A DNA stretch of 64,000 bases from Kappaphycus alvarezii. Lineage: Eukaryota > Rhodophyta > Florideophyceae > Gigartinales > Solieriaceae. Below, one piece after another: positions 24,446-35,008 of the stretch; position 1 is the stretch's first letter; every line of letters begins with the position of its first letter. The notes beneath the pieces are model-generated. The model was not told the DNA's origin. It searched no databases and saw only the letters and a program-made list of their open reading frames with translations. The stretch is from positions 372,001 to 436,000 of the forward strand of contig NADL03000681.1 of the NCBI GenBank assembly GCA_002205965.3, in the 5' to 3' direction. Position numbers and translations under genes: made by a program.

Positions 24446-25701
24446 GGTGTAGGTGCACCTCGGAGGCCAGGGCTTCGAAAGCATCGCCTCGTGCCTCCAC
24501 GGCGCTGCCGCCGCCAGCATCATTGATGCTGCGCCCGCACGGCAGCGAACTTCCGCATACGCCACGCTGGTGCTTGTGCACTAGCTTCTGGCCGCTACCG
24601 CGGCGACCGGTCCTTCCTCCTCCGTCAGGCTGGGCCTTCTCTCCGCCGTTTCGCCCTCTCCATCCCCGGAATAGTCGACCTTTCCACCCTTGACCCTCCA
24701 ACTCTAGCTGCTTCACCCACCAACACACTAACCCTTCTCAAACGGGTGCAGCAAGAGGCGCGGGCAAGAGTACATTGGCACGACTACTCCTGGGAGATGC
24801 CCCAAACCCGACGCCCATAGCGACGCCGACATTCGACATCGCATCCGTGGCCTAGCGTTCCGCCCAGCCCCGCTGCGGCGTTTCTCTTCGCTCATCCCGG
24901 CAGCTACGAAGGTCCACACTACACGGCAGACCATGCTCCGCCGTCACCTCGGACTGCCAGTGTATGATGACTCCATGGCCCTCAACTGCCACCACTGCGA
25001 CCACCCCTTGGACACCCTCGGGATCACGCCGCCGACCTCTGCTGCCTGGTTTCGGCCGTCGTCACCGCCAACTCGCTATGTAATGCGATTGCGACGCACG
25101 TTACCCGCCCGCGGGTCTGGATACTCGGCAACAGGTTCCGTTCCTCGTCCCGGGCACTGAGCTCCGCCCCGCCGATATCCTTGTACAACCACCACCAACC
25201 CCGGAAGGCACAACGTTGCGCCCCATTGCCTGTGACATCACCGTCGTTTCACCGTTCAAGGCCGCAGTTCGCACCAAGGCGACCCAGGTTGCCGGAGGCG
25301 CTGCTGAACTGGCGGCCCGCGACAAGGTTAACAACCCTGGAACGCAACATCGCCCGACGACTCCCCGCTCCATCCACTGGCCCATCTTCTGCGCCTTACA
25401 CGCCGAACTTCACGTTTCGACCTCTGGCGTTTGATTCCCTAGGTGCCCCTTCCCCCTGGAACTATTGCATTTATCGAGGAGTTAGTTCCGCGGATCGCGT
25501 CCAAGTGTCACTCGACAGTTGGCATTGTCCGCCGCCGTATCTACCAGCGACTGAGTTGCACCCTGTGGTCCTCCATCGCTGAAGCTATCCTGTCTCGAGC
25601 ACCGATGCGTACGGACGACGAAAGTACATCCGTTTAGATCTTAACCGAAAGTTAGGACGTGCGCAGTCCACAGTAGATACTGAACGCATTAAACTTCCTC
25701 C
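24446..25701 (+). mobile_element. 5'-truncated LINE copy (family A), flanked by 105-bp repeats
   Basis: The first ~280 bp read like the RT thumb region (ASTALPPPAS, then L.RP.GSELPHTP). Then follow RVQQEARARVHWHDYSW, RIRGLAFR-type, MLRRHLGLPVYDDSMALN, CHHCDHPLDTLG with a frame change, RPADI and DITVVSPFKAAVRTKATQVA (about 25,170-25,310), and finally FTFRPLAFDSLGAPSP...RRRIYQRLS.TLWSSIAEAILSRAPM. Several frame changes break it. The 3' end runs ...cagtagatactgaacgcattaa. About 960 bp is repeated in inverted orientation at 25,830-26,800. Confidence 0.75.
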
Positions 25702-25806
25702 ACTTTTACACGTGGACAACCTGGACTTCGTGGCAAGAACTATCACGTTAACTGTGCTACCGTATCATTGCTGGTTCCATCTCTGGTAGGCCTTACACCT
25801 CACCTA
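25702..25806. repeat. 105-bp perfect direct repeat, right copy
   Basis: Identical by eye to 24,341-24,445. It sits between the 3' end of the plus-strand LINE copy and the 3' end of the following minus-strand LINE copy. Confidence 0.9.
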
Positions 25807-26800
25807 TTCAACTGATAATAATAAAGTTACTCAGTTCAGTATCTACTGGAGACTGCGCACGACCTGACAATACAGTTAAGATCTAACCGGATGTACTTCG
25901 TCGTCCTTGTGCATCGGGGCTCGCGACAGGATAGCTTCAGCGATGGATGACCAGAGGATGCAACTCAGTCGATGGCAGATACGGCGGCGGATAACGCCAA
26001 CTGTCCAGTGACACTTGGACGCGATCCGTGGAACTAACTCCTCGATAAATGCAATAGTTCCAGGGGAAGGGGCACCTAGGGAATCAAACGCCAGAGGTCG
26101 AAACGTGAAGTTCGGCGTGTAAGCAGACGATGGGCCAGTCGATGGAGGGGAGGCGTCGGAGGATGTTGCGTTCCAGGGTTGTAACCTTGTCGCGGGCCGC
26201 TAGTTCAGCAGCGCCTCCGGCAACCTGGGTCGCCTTGGTGCGAACTGCGGCCTTAAACGGTGAGACGACAGCGATCTCGCAGGCAATGGGGCGCAACGTT
26301 GTGCCTTCCGGGGTTGGGGGCGATTGTACAAGGATATCGGCGGGCCGGAGCTCGGTGCCCGGGACGAGGAACGGAACCTCTTGCCGAGTATCCAGACCCG
26401 CGGCGCAAGTGACGTGTGTCGCGATCGCATTACAGAGCGAGTTATGGCGGTGGCGACGGCCGAAACCAGGCAGCAGAGGTCGCGGCGTGATCCCCGAAGG
26501 TGTCCAAGGGTTGGTCACAGTGGTGGCAGTTGAGGGCCATGGAGTCACCATACACTGGCAGTCCGAGGTGACGGCGGAGCATGGTCTGCCAGTGTGTGGT
26601 GTGCACCTTCGTAGCTGCCGTGGGGTGAGCGAGGAGAAACGCCGCAGCGGGGCTGCGGCGGAACGCTAAGCCACGGATGCGATGTCGAATGTCGGCGTCG
26701 CTATGGGCGGTCGGGTTTGGGGCATTCGCCCAGGAGTCGTCGTGCCAATGTACTCTTGCCCGCGCCTCTTGCTGCACCCGTATGAGAAGGGTTAGAGTAC
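25807..26800 (-). mobile_element. 5'-truncated LINE copy (family A), inverted partner
   Basis: This is nearly the inverted complement of 24,728-25,690. In the sense direction: RVQQEARARVHWHDDSWANA, RIRGLAFRRSPAAAFLLAHP, MLRRHLGLPVYGDSMALN, a CHHC...GDHA finger, a 155-codon ORF (26,551-26,084) with RPADILVQSPPTPEGTTLRP and IACEIAVVSPFKAAVRTKAT, then the FRPLAFDSLGAPSP end. The 3' tail after the conserved gatactgaactgagtaac runs into TTTATTATTATC, i.e. a TTA repeat. Two or three frame changes are present. Confidence 0.75.
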
Positions 26801-26870
26801 TGAAACACCTTCCCTGGGTTGGATGCTTGGTTGGATGCTTTTTAGATGTCTTTTGACGTTTTAGCTGCAC

Positions 26871-27030
26871 CCTCTACACACACCTGCTGCAATTGCACAG
26901 TCAAAACAGGTGATTAACCTGGAGCGAAAACTGTCGCGTCGAGTGCACAATCTGTTTTGTCGCACATGTCCCTGTACGTGGGCGATGTGGACCACCCAGT
27001 TAGCTCTTAGCTAGTTATATAGTCGGATCT
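26871..27030 (+). mobile_element. Short LINE 3' fragment
   Basis: Reads ...AIAQSKQVINLERKLSRRVHN and then, without the intervening domain, the 3' tail tgtacgtgggcgatgtggaccacccagttagctcttag shared with other copies. It therefore carries an internal deletion of the FDSLGAPSP region. Confidence 0.5.
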
Positions 27031-27399
27031 TGTAGCGGACACCCGATACACTGATGCCATAAAGCTCTCCTCTTCTAGTCATTCATGACGTTGGAACATC
27101 GATCTGATCCGGATCTGGTCCGGCTGCAAATGGGGGAGAAATTGGGGTGCTTTACTGATTAGGGATGCGGGACGGCTATTTTCCGAAGACTAGCTAGGGG
27201 AGACAGGTCTGTGTAATGAACGGCTGCAAATGTGCACCAAATCCGCCAACGGATTGTCTGTGCCATTTATAAGTCGAGTGTGGCTGCTGGTGCCCACGCC
27301 CTCATCCCTGCGACAGCATATCTCATGCTCACAGCAGTAGCTTTTGTACATAGAAAACGCCGTGATAGACACCATATCATTCAGCTTATCAGGTTTTTC
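27031..27399. other. Stretch between LINE copies, nothing recognised
   Basis: No ORF with a recognisable motif and no RNA gene seen. A short run before 27,400 leads into the next LINE copy. Confidence 0.4.
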
Positions 27400-28380
27400 T
27401 AGGTGTCGTTTTTTCGATTCCACACCTTCCTAAATGGTTTGCAGCAGGAGGTACAGGCAAGGGTCCACTGGCGCGACGACTCATGGGTGACACACCCAAC
27501 CCGGCTCAGCACAGCACTCAAAAAGTTCGACATCGGATTCGTGGCCTGGCGTTCCGGAACAGCCCCGCCGCCGCCTTTCTCATCGCTCATCCCACAATCG
27601 CTACGGTGGTGTCCTCGGCCCACTGGCAGACCATGATCCGCCGGCACCTCGGCCTCCCCGTATATGACGACTCTCGCCCGCTCACCTGCGCCCACTGTAA
27701 CCAAACTATGGACGCATTCGGGGACCACGCGGCTGACCTCTGCCCTGCCGGCTTCAGCCGCTCCCACCGCCACAACTCGCTACGCAACGTTTTCGCTTAC
27801 CACGTTGCCCGCGCTGCGGGCCTGGAGTGCCAATACGAAGTCCCGCTCCTTGTCCCGGGAACGAATATCCGCCCTGCGGACATTCTCATACAACCCCCCC
27901 TGCCCACAGGCCAACAGGTCCGCCCCATAGCATGCGACCTAACCGTTGTCTAGCCGTTCAAACAAGGCGTGCGCACAAGGGCCACACAAATGGCAGGCGG
28001 CGCCGCGGACATTGCACACCGAGACAAAGTCAAAGACCTGGAGCGCAAACTGATACGCCGGATCCCGCCCCCTTCGCACAACACCCTTCAGGAACCGAAC
28101 TTCAAGTTTCAGCCCTGGCTTTTCGACTCCTTGGGTGCCCCATCCCCCGCCTCTATTTTGTTCCTCGAAGACTTCATCCCGCGCATCGCAGAGAAGTTCA
28201 AAACAACCACAGCGGTGATCCGCAGACGTATTTATCAGCGCATAAGTGGCACACTGTGGTCTTCTGTTGCAATGGCGATTCTATCGCGAGCCCACTGCAC
28301 GTGCCTGACGTGGAACACCCGGTTAGTTCTTACCCGTATAGTCAGTCCTGCAGTGTACACGATAGATACTCAATGAAGTA
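27400..28380 (+). mobile_element. LINE copy (family A), C-terminal region, nearly intact
   Basis: From 27,483 to 28,376 one frame is open apart from a single TAG at 27,951-27,953, so it gives the best view of the domain. The order is: RHRIRGLAFRNSPAAAFLIA; HWQTMIRRHLGLPVYDDS; a C-x2-C-x9-H-x4-C finger (CAHCNQTMDAFGDHAADLC); FSRSHRHNSLRNVFAYHVAR; AGLE; RPADILIQ...RPIACDLTVV; an Ala/Lys segment (TKATQMAGGAAD-type); DLERKLIRRI; and FQPWLFDSLGAPSPASILFL...RRRIYQRISGTLWSSVAMAI. The finger plus RPAD...D pattern resembles the restriction-like endonuclease end of R2/CRE/Dong-type LINEs. That assignment is inference. A frame change near 27,480 joins it to QQEVQARVHWRDDSW. Confidence 0.75.
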
Positions 28381-28439
28381 AAGTTTCTTCAAATTTTCTT
28401 TGTGGGGAGTGAAATAATAATTCAGTAGGTATTCGTTGG

Positions 28440-30890
28440 GTTTTAGTGTGGGGCATCATATGAACCATCTATACAGCGAAGACCTATCCGGATATTTCAC
28501 GTCGATCACGCGCAGAGGCCGCAAGAAACGATACATAACGCAATTGAGGACCACCGGGTGCAGCTAATGTTCTCATAAATGCGGTGGCGTACCGTTCCAC
28601 CAGATCAGGAGTACCTGCGGGCTATGCGCGGTCAAAGCTCCCACAGGAGAATGATTTCGGCATCTACGGAGTCTAACGCAATGGGCTGGAATGTGAAGCC
28701 CTGAGTACGGGTGGGGCTGTCGGGGTTGGGTTACGCGGCCTGAAATCTAGCGTTCCCTTGACTATGCATCGGTGGGTGAAATTTGAGGCGTCTACATGTG
28801 TAGAGCTTTACGATGATAATTGTAAAAAGTGTGTACTGACGAATCCGACCCTATGGTTCAGACCGAACGACCCTGGGTGCCACGTCTACAGACAGGATAT
28901 CCATGGCAGTTGGAGATTATGGAATGCGAAAGTAAAGCGCTGATGTATGCTGCTATGAATAACGCTGTAGAAAGTCGGGCCGATTTGCGCCCAAGGTCGT
29001 TGGCCTTTTGACGGTGGGGTTTCAATAGAGAGAGGATAGTAATAGAACACGCGATGTAGCGGGAGTTAATAGTACAGGACGTGGCCGAGGGCTGCAGGAG
29101 TATGTCTGCAGGGCGTAGGTCAGTTCCAGGAACGAAGATGGGGACCCGAAGTGAGATTCACGCCTGGCGGCGGGGAAAACGTTGAGAGCAAGTGCGTGAC
29201 GGATAGAGTTGTGACGATGGAGTCTATCGATATTTGATGGACAGGGATCAGCTTCGTGGTCTCCGAAAACATCCATCCGTCTGCGCCAGTGTTGGCAAGT
29301 TAGTGGTGGGCCGTCCGTGAAGAAATGGAAGTGGAGGTGCCGCTGGAGCATAACGATCTAGTGGGTGGGAGGTATAGCGGATGGTCTGGGTGGAGTGTGC
29401 GGTAAGGAAATCTGCGGCAGGGCTGTGGCGGAATGCGATTCCGCGGATGCGGATAAGTATGTTGGTGTCTCTGTGTTGCGAAGGAGTGGGACTGACGGTC
29501 CAATCGTCCTCCTTGCGATGGGTCCGGGCCATCGCGTCGTGCTGCATGTTGTTTAGGATTCAGTAGGTAATACTAGGGTCAAGCAGCGGGGACGTTGGGT
29601 GCGTAGAGGCCAATTTCGGAGGACTATCGGTAGCCGGGAATAGCGCCCAGGAAAAGGCGAATGAGTCGTTCACTTTCAGCGGGGAGGGACCTGTGAGCCA
29701 CCTGGTATGATTGTCTGAGCAGTTGGGCGGCGCGAGGCGATGGGAACTGGTCTGTACCGGCTCGAGCGTGTGCTGCATTGTTGGTGCTGGCGGGGGCAGC
29801 ATATACAGAGGGACGAACGGATGAGAGGGCTTGACCGCCCAGACGGACTGGGAGGAAGGCCTGTACCCACGCTTGGCCCGTGAGGGTGACGTCGTTGAGG
29901 AACTGGTAACGGATTCTTTGTGGGTCGTCGAATTGGAGAGCAGGGCTTATAGAGTGCTGTAGGTAGGAGAGACGAAGAGCTTGGGTCATGAGGCAAGAGG
30001 AGGCGCTCAGGTGGTGCATGTGAAAAGGTGCACGAGGGTCTCGAACGCCATTCAGCAGGCAGGTGGTGTTCCAACGGGCCTGTATATTTGCGTGAAGGAA
30101 ACAAGTGGTAGAGAGATGATCCCCGGGTGGTGCACCGAGGAGATCAAAGCCCTGGTCAGTCCATTTTGAAACGCGGAAAATGGCGACGGAAGGCAAATCG
30201 GGCTCTGGAGAAGTTTGAAGGCCAGAAGCTCCGTGTGTTGCATAGGTTGAGGTGGAAGGCAACAGCAAAGCTATAGCTCTGGATCAAGAAGAGCCCATTG
30301 GGAAGATCGTCAAACGTATCGACGAGGGTAGCATCATCCGCGAACCATTGAAAAAAGAGGATACTGGTAGTCCGTGCGATCCGGTGGACAGGTCCCCCTG
30401 TTTGGTGCCCTTCGCACTGAAGATCAGCGTGCGCTGGCGGTCCGGGACCGACAGCCGTGATTTGGAACGACCCGGATATCAGGATGAAGGTGGGAATGGG
30501 AAAAAATTTAGGGGCGGGGTCGGGTTGGGGCAATCAATGACGGGATGAAGGTGGAAGATCTTCCCCGCTGTCTCATACACAGCCTGCATATGATGTTTGG
30601 CGCTTGGTAGGCGGCGTTAAGGGCGGAAGCACTGAGGAGGGCCACAGCACGGCAACTTGGAAGCAGAGTCGAGGAGTTGCTGGAGCAGCTGTTGCGGTAG
30701 GAAATAGCCCACAGCCCGTAATAACCCATGTGCAGTCGCGGGGTAGCTCCCTCCAATGCCGGGGAGGTGAGAGCGAAGGTAGGAAGGGGCAGAAGCACGA
30801 GCAGGTGGAGGTACGGCTGTGTTCGTCATCATTGTCCCCAGATCCGGTATCAGGGTCGTCATAATGGTGAGAGAGAGATATTTACTCATT
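28440..30890 (-). mobile_element. Longer decayed LINE copy with RT domain
   Basis: The sense strand reads from about 30,890 down. The RT palm has GTKQGD and FADDATLVD (about 30,440-30,330), the YADD-like active site. Then come QGFDLLGAPPGDHLS, LRLSYLQHSI, QAWVQAFLPVRLGGQALSSV and ASTNNAAHAR (30,268-29,624), the conserved thumb/connection region. The diverged C-terminal part (29,547-28,440) retains RIRGIAFRHSPAADF, LQRHLHFHFF and CQHWRRRMDVFGDHEADPC, in which the second finger Cys is Trp, plus RLHRHNSIRHALALNVF. Many stops and frame changes occur. It lies tail to tail with the plus-strand copy at 27,400-28,380 and is 5'-truncated near 30,890. Confidence 0.65.
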
Positions 30891-31636
30891 ACTTACGTGA
30901 ATTAAACATAGAGAAACACAAACACATTTACTAGATTCACTAAAGGTAAAATAGCTAAAACATGACGTATAACATACCCCGCGTTCTCGTCGCATACGTC
31001 GTCAGTAGCCGTCTCGACAGGGATGGCGAAACTAAGAGGGTTAGGTGAGTCAAATTTTGGAAAAGACGATTTCCATGAGATGGTTAGGGTGCTAGCGTCC
31101 CATCCCAAATCACGCTAAAAATTGAGGTATCGTCAGTCCCAGATTTCACGAGATGTGACAGTCATCTTGAGGTGTCCATTCTCTCACGAGGGTGGATCGG
31201 AGGTACGCAAGTGCCTTCATTGTCGCGGGCCGATCGGCCCGTCTCTGTAACATGAATTTCACGCTAAAGCCTTCTCGTGGCGATCTTCGTTCAGAGAACC
31301 GAGAAATCGGTTGACCACTAATTTAGCACCCTCATAGAAGATTTCTGTCTTGCGGAAGCTTACGACTTGTCCGGTTGACGTGTTGCGAAAGCGATACTCC
31401 TGCAAGCGAACTTGAGAGCGATTAATGATGCGAGGTATGATATCGAAAATGAAAGAAACCATAATATCCAAATGACACGATATTTCAAATCACAATGCAC
31501 TGAGCGACCGAAGGACGCACAATTTTGATTCGACACGTGTAAAGAAAACAATACTCAAAGGATTCAAACAAATGAAACAAAGAACAACGATGACTTGTGA
31601 ATGGGCCATGAAGGATGAATGGAGGGCGGGAGGCGG
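30891..31636. other. Stretch between LINE copy and DIRS-like element
   Basis: An 18-base string gaattaaacatagagaaa at about 30,899-30,916 recurs at 31,960-31,977 just inside the DIRS-like element, so part of this stretch may belong to that element's 3' end or to a second copy of it. A 70-codon minus-strand ORF (31,471-31,259) has no recognised family. Confidence 0.4.
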
Positions 31637-31958
31637 GAGAACAAGCGACGACTTGAGGAACCAGAAGTTGCGCTAGAGGTTTTCAAGTTGGCGGTTATAT
31701 AGCCCTGTTGAACCGGTCTTGATCGTGGTCCAAGTCCCCTTGCGCAAGCGGTACGGCTGCTACGTAGAAACCAGGAAGCATATGCGGCCGCGGCAGCGAG
31801 TGTAGGGTGTACAACGGTAAGCTGCCTACGTGGCCTTCCTAAAAGGTGCTTACAGTCAATTGATGCAACCGTGACCGCGTGACTTATCCGGAGTGGCAGA
31901 TCAAGGCCACGTTCAACCCCCTTCTCATATTCACCCATAATTTTCCAATTAAAGTACC
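31637..31958 (-). repeat. DIRS-like element direct repeat, downstream copy
   Basis: A 322-bp copy of 35,910-36,230, beginning gagaacaagcgacgacttg and ending ccaattaaagtacc on the plus strand. Differences are few (e.g. gcaaccgtgaccgcg against gcaacgtgacgcg; ccttctcat against cccttatcat). Confidence 0.9.
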
Positions 31959-32010
31959 GAATTAAACATAGAGAAAAACCAAATTCAAAGGATTTGCTTC
32001 GAGACTGCGG

Positions 32011-33100
32011 TTACAACAAGTGGCCGAAGAAGAAATACGAATCTTCACACGGTTGCACTCTTCCATCCAAATACGATTCTCGAAACGTTCTGCCGGCTGA
32101 CCAATCACCCCAGATGAGGATACGGTATTCTTGGACCCCGATCGCTGCGCTTTCAGATGCAGCGCCCATACGTAGAGAGTGTGAGGACCAAGTAACCTGC
32201 GGTGGTGGGGTTATTTTCAGACGAGAGAGCGTAGAAGAAATCCAGATAGATAGGGTGCGTGCGCTAGTAGACAAGCGAGTACCCGGTAAAGCCCAATAAT
32301 AGCGCGATTTAGAAGTATTCCCACGGCGTAGAACATCATAACGAAGCACCAAATCAATCAGACTTTCCGAACAGTTTGAATTCCGACGGTAGGAGAGCGT
32401 GTGCGAAACCCGTTGCTTGTTCTTGCGGAGCGCTATTGCGATATCGATAGATTGAGCGTTGACAGCAATGTTGTCCAGTAGCAAGGATATCCCAGCTTCG
32501 CCCCGCTCGAAGAACACGTAGCTCACGAGTATTGCGCAAGAATTTCGTAGAAATTCCAAATCTGTCGTTGGAGAAGTCATGGCGGCTTGGAAGATTTGGC
32601 GGGCCACCGAGCTTGGCAAAGCGCGACGTTCCTTAGAGGCTTCCGGGTCGGTTATGATTTTGCGTTCCAAATCGGCTTGCTGATATGCAGTTACTGCGAG
32701 CTGTATCAAAGGGGTGAGAGTGAGGGGGCGACCAATCCTGGTGTGAGCAGTTGTAACCGCGGAGAGATAGTTACGAACTGATCCAGCACTTACACGAGAT
32801 TCATCAAAGAGCCAACCCAGATAGCGAAGTAAAGGACCTTCGGAGCCCTCCAGTGGGTCGATTCCATCCTGGGAGCAAAAAGTAACCCATTTCTTCCATA
32901 GTATCTCATTCGAGCGCCAGGTGTTTGGGGTACGTGCCTTTGGCATGATCCGTGCAATAGTATTCCCCCCCGAAGTATTCCCTAACCCGGCCGCTGTAAG
33001 CACAGATTGCTGGAGAGTCACTGCGAGCGGTAGCGATCGTGCTTCTTCTGCGAGATTTTCCAGACGGCGATGTTCCACGGTGGGACGGGCATCGACGGCG
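32011..33100 (-). CDS. Tyrosine recombinase (YR) of DIRS/Ngaro-like element
   Basis: This is the C-terminal ~350 codons of a frame that stays open from 35,841. The recombinase begins roughly at LAEEARSLPLAVTLQQ near 33,070, so it overlaps the end of the RT ORF in another frame. An N-terminal SAM-like part includes TWRSNEILWKKWVTFCSQDG and LLRYLGWLFDES...VRNYLSAV. The catalytic part shows a candidate first Arg in FFERGEAGISLLLD, the H-x2-R block in SHSLRMGAASESAAIGV, the W in GDWSAGRTF and the nucleophile Tyr in RESYLDG. In DIRS-order elements this enzyme integrates a circular DNA copy without target duplication. How it is translated (own start, frameshift or splicing) is not visible. Confidence 0.88.
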
Positions 33101-34973
33101 GAGCCCACAGAGGCGGTAGGTAGAGGTTGTCGGCGGCGAATACGTGTGGCCGTGACAGTTGGCGCAGGTTGAGAAACCATGATTGAGCGGGCCAATACGG
33201 CGTGACCAAGATTCCTGCGGCCTGTTCCTTGATGATCTTGGCTACGACGAGTGGTATCAACTTGAGGGGCGGGTTCCAAAAATTGACTTCTGATTTCCAA
33301 TCCTGGGAGAGCGCGTCTACGGCGAGGGAGCCAGGAGACGCAAACTCGCTGTTGTACCTCCTGCAGATCCGATTGGTGTTGTCTGCGAATCTGTCGATTG
33401 TTGGCGGGAAAGATTCGAGTAGAGGCTGAAGGGGCTTGGTATTGATCCTCCAATCGTCGAGTGTCTGAAGGCGTGACAGTCGGTCGGCGAAACGGTTGAC
33501 TGCCGAGGGCAGATACTGTGATTCGATGGTGATCCCGAGTTTGAGAAGCAAGCGGTGTAGCGAACGGAGCTCTCTCATTAAGGGCCGAGACTTGGTGGTC
33601 ATCGCATTGAGTATCGATACCACCGCCTGATTGTCCTCCCAAATCTTGAGATGAGTCCCGTTCTTCAGCAACGACGCGAAGGCCCGAATATTGTCCGTGA
33701 CGGCCCGTAGTTCCAAGAAAGTTATTGGCTTGACTCGCAGTACGGGGTCCCAGAGTCCGCGAGCCTCCCAACAACCCTGTACCCCTGGCCTCAGATCCGA
33801 TCCCAATGTTCCTCCCTGTCCGACTCCCGTCGACGCGTCTGAGTGTAGGGCCAATGTTGGCTGTGGGGTAGCGATAGGCCTTTCTGGAGGATTGGTAGTG
33901 AGGTCCCTCCAGAAGCGCAGGTCCCGAAGAGCGGCGTGTAGAAGCCTCACGCGTTTCCCCGTCTTGCTCAGATTCGTCTTGAGAGACTCGTAAATTGATC
34001 GAGTGTAGAACCGGGCGAGGGGCATAGCGAGCGAGCATGAGATAGCGACGCCTGCGAAGTGGCGTAGCAGTGATACGTCGACTAGTCGGCGATTGCGGCG
34101 TGCTTGGCGTAATAGTTGCCGGGCAATACCTCGCAACTTTTCCATCCTTCGAGCCGTAATCCCAAAAACTAGACGGTCTGTATCGATTAGAAATCCCAAA
34201 TGCTCGATCTGCCTCGTTCCTTCCCAGTGACCTTTGTCCTCCTTTCTCTGAAGTCCACACGAGCGGAGCAGAGAATCGATCTGTCGGCGGGCCTTGTTGA
34301 GGCGTGAAGGACGGTTTAGAGCCACCAAGAAGTCGTCCATGTAGGGATGGATTCGGAGACGTAAGGTTTCCCGGACATATTGAACGAAAGGTCGCATGAA
34401 CTTGATGAAGTAGGCGGGAGAGAGTTTCCATCCGAAAGGGAGGGCAACACAGCGAAAGTAGCGATGGTCTACTTTGAACACGAACCAATTTCGAATATCG
34501 GGGTGTAGACGGAAATGGTGGTAACCTTTGGCGATATCGAAAGAAAACATCATGTCGGATTTCTGGAGGTCCAGTGCGAATCCTTCTAATGTTTCCATGC
34601 GAACGGGGATATCCCGAAATAGGGTAGATTGCCGAGAAAGATTGACCACGAGCCGCTTCTTTTCCGCTGAAGTTGTCACAAAGGCGTTGGAGATAGGGAA
34701 GCCAGCTTGGTGTAAGGAAAGAGCGGTCGACTCGGAGATTTCTTCGTAACTGCGACGGTGGAGCGCATCCGATATTGCTGAATCGAAGAATTCCCGGTCT
34801 TGGGGATCGATGGGGATTTGAGGGAGTTGGAATTTTGTGCGTGAAAGGGAGGTTGTGATGGGTTTTTCGTAGACCCCAAACCGCAAAGCGCGGACGAGGA
34901 ATTTCGAGGCGCCGAGGGTTTCGGCCCAGAAGGGAGCGGCGCACTGGGTATTGCGCCAGAGGACGTGGGACAT
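33018..34973 (-). CDS. Reverse transcriptase / RNase H of DIRS/Ngaro-like element
   Basis: This is a 651-residue intact ORF. The RT palm has SFDIAKGYHHFRLHPDIRNW (residues ~144-163), LPFGWKLSPAYF (178-189) and the active site HPYMDDFLVAL (209-219). RNase H has LHSDASTGVGQGG (D379), ELRAV (E421), IWEDNQAVVSIL (D447) and NRFADRLSR (D497), all four acidic residues being present. The C-terminal part, FWNPPLKLIPLVVAKI and GILVTPYWPAQSWFLNL, is the conserved extension of DIRS-order RTs. The start ATG is 35 bp beyond the stop of the gag-like ORF. It should copy the element RNA into DNA. The complete open frame and conserved catalytic residues suggest recent activity. Confidence 0.92.
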   Translation of the reverse strand: MSHVLWRNTQCAAPFWAETLGASKFLVRALRFGVYEKPITTSLSRTKFQLPQIPIDPQDREFFDSAISDALHRRSYEEISESTALSLHQAGFPISNAFVTTSAEKKRLVVNLSRQSTLFRDIPVRMETLEGFALDLQKSDMMFSFDIAKGYHHFRLHPDIRNWFVFKVDHRYFRCVALPFGWKLSPAYFIKFMRPFVQYVRETLRLRIHPYMDDFLVALNRPSRLNKARRQIDSLLRSCGLQRKEDKGHWEGTRQIEHLGFLIDTDRLVFGITARRMEKLRGIARQLLRQARRNRRLVDVSLLRHFAGVAISCSLAMPLARFYTRSIYESLKTNLSKTGKRVRLLHAALRDLRFWRDLTTNPPERPIATPQPTLALHSDASTGVGQGGTLGSDLRPGVQGCWEARGLWDPVLRVKPITFLELRAVTDNIRAFASLLKNGTHLKIWEDNQAVVSILNAMTTKSRPLMRELRSLHRLLLKLGITIESQYLPSAVNRFADRLSRLQTLDDWRINTKPLQPLLESFPPTIDRFADNTNRICRRYNSEFASPGSLAVDALSQDWKSEVNFWNPPLKLIPLVVAKIIKEQAAGILVTPYWPAQSWFLNLRQLSRPHVFAADNLYLPPLWAPPSMPVPPWNIAVWKISQKKHDRYRSQ

Positions 34974-35008
34974 AGGGACAGAAAGAAAGAGTCGCGGAGG
35001 CGACGTCT

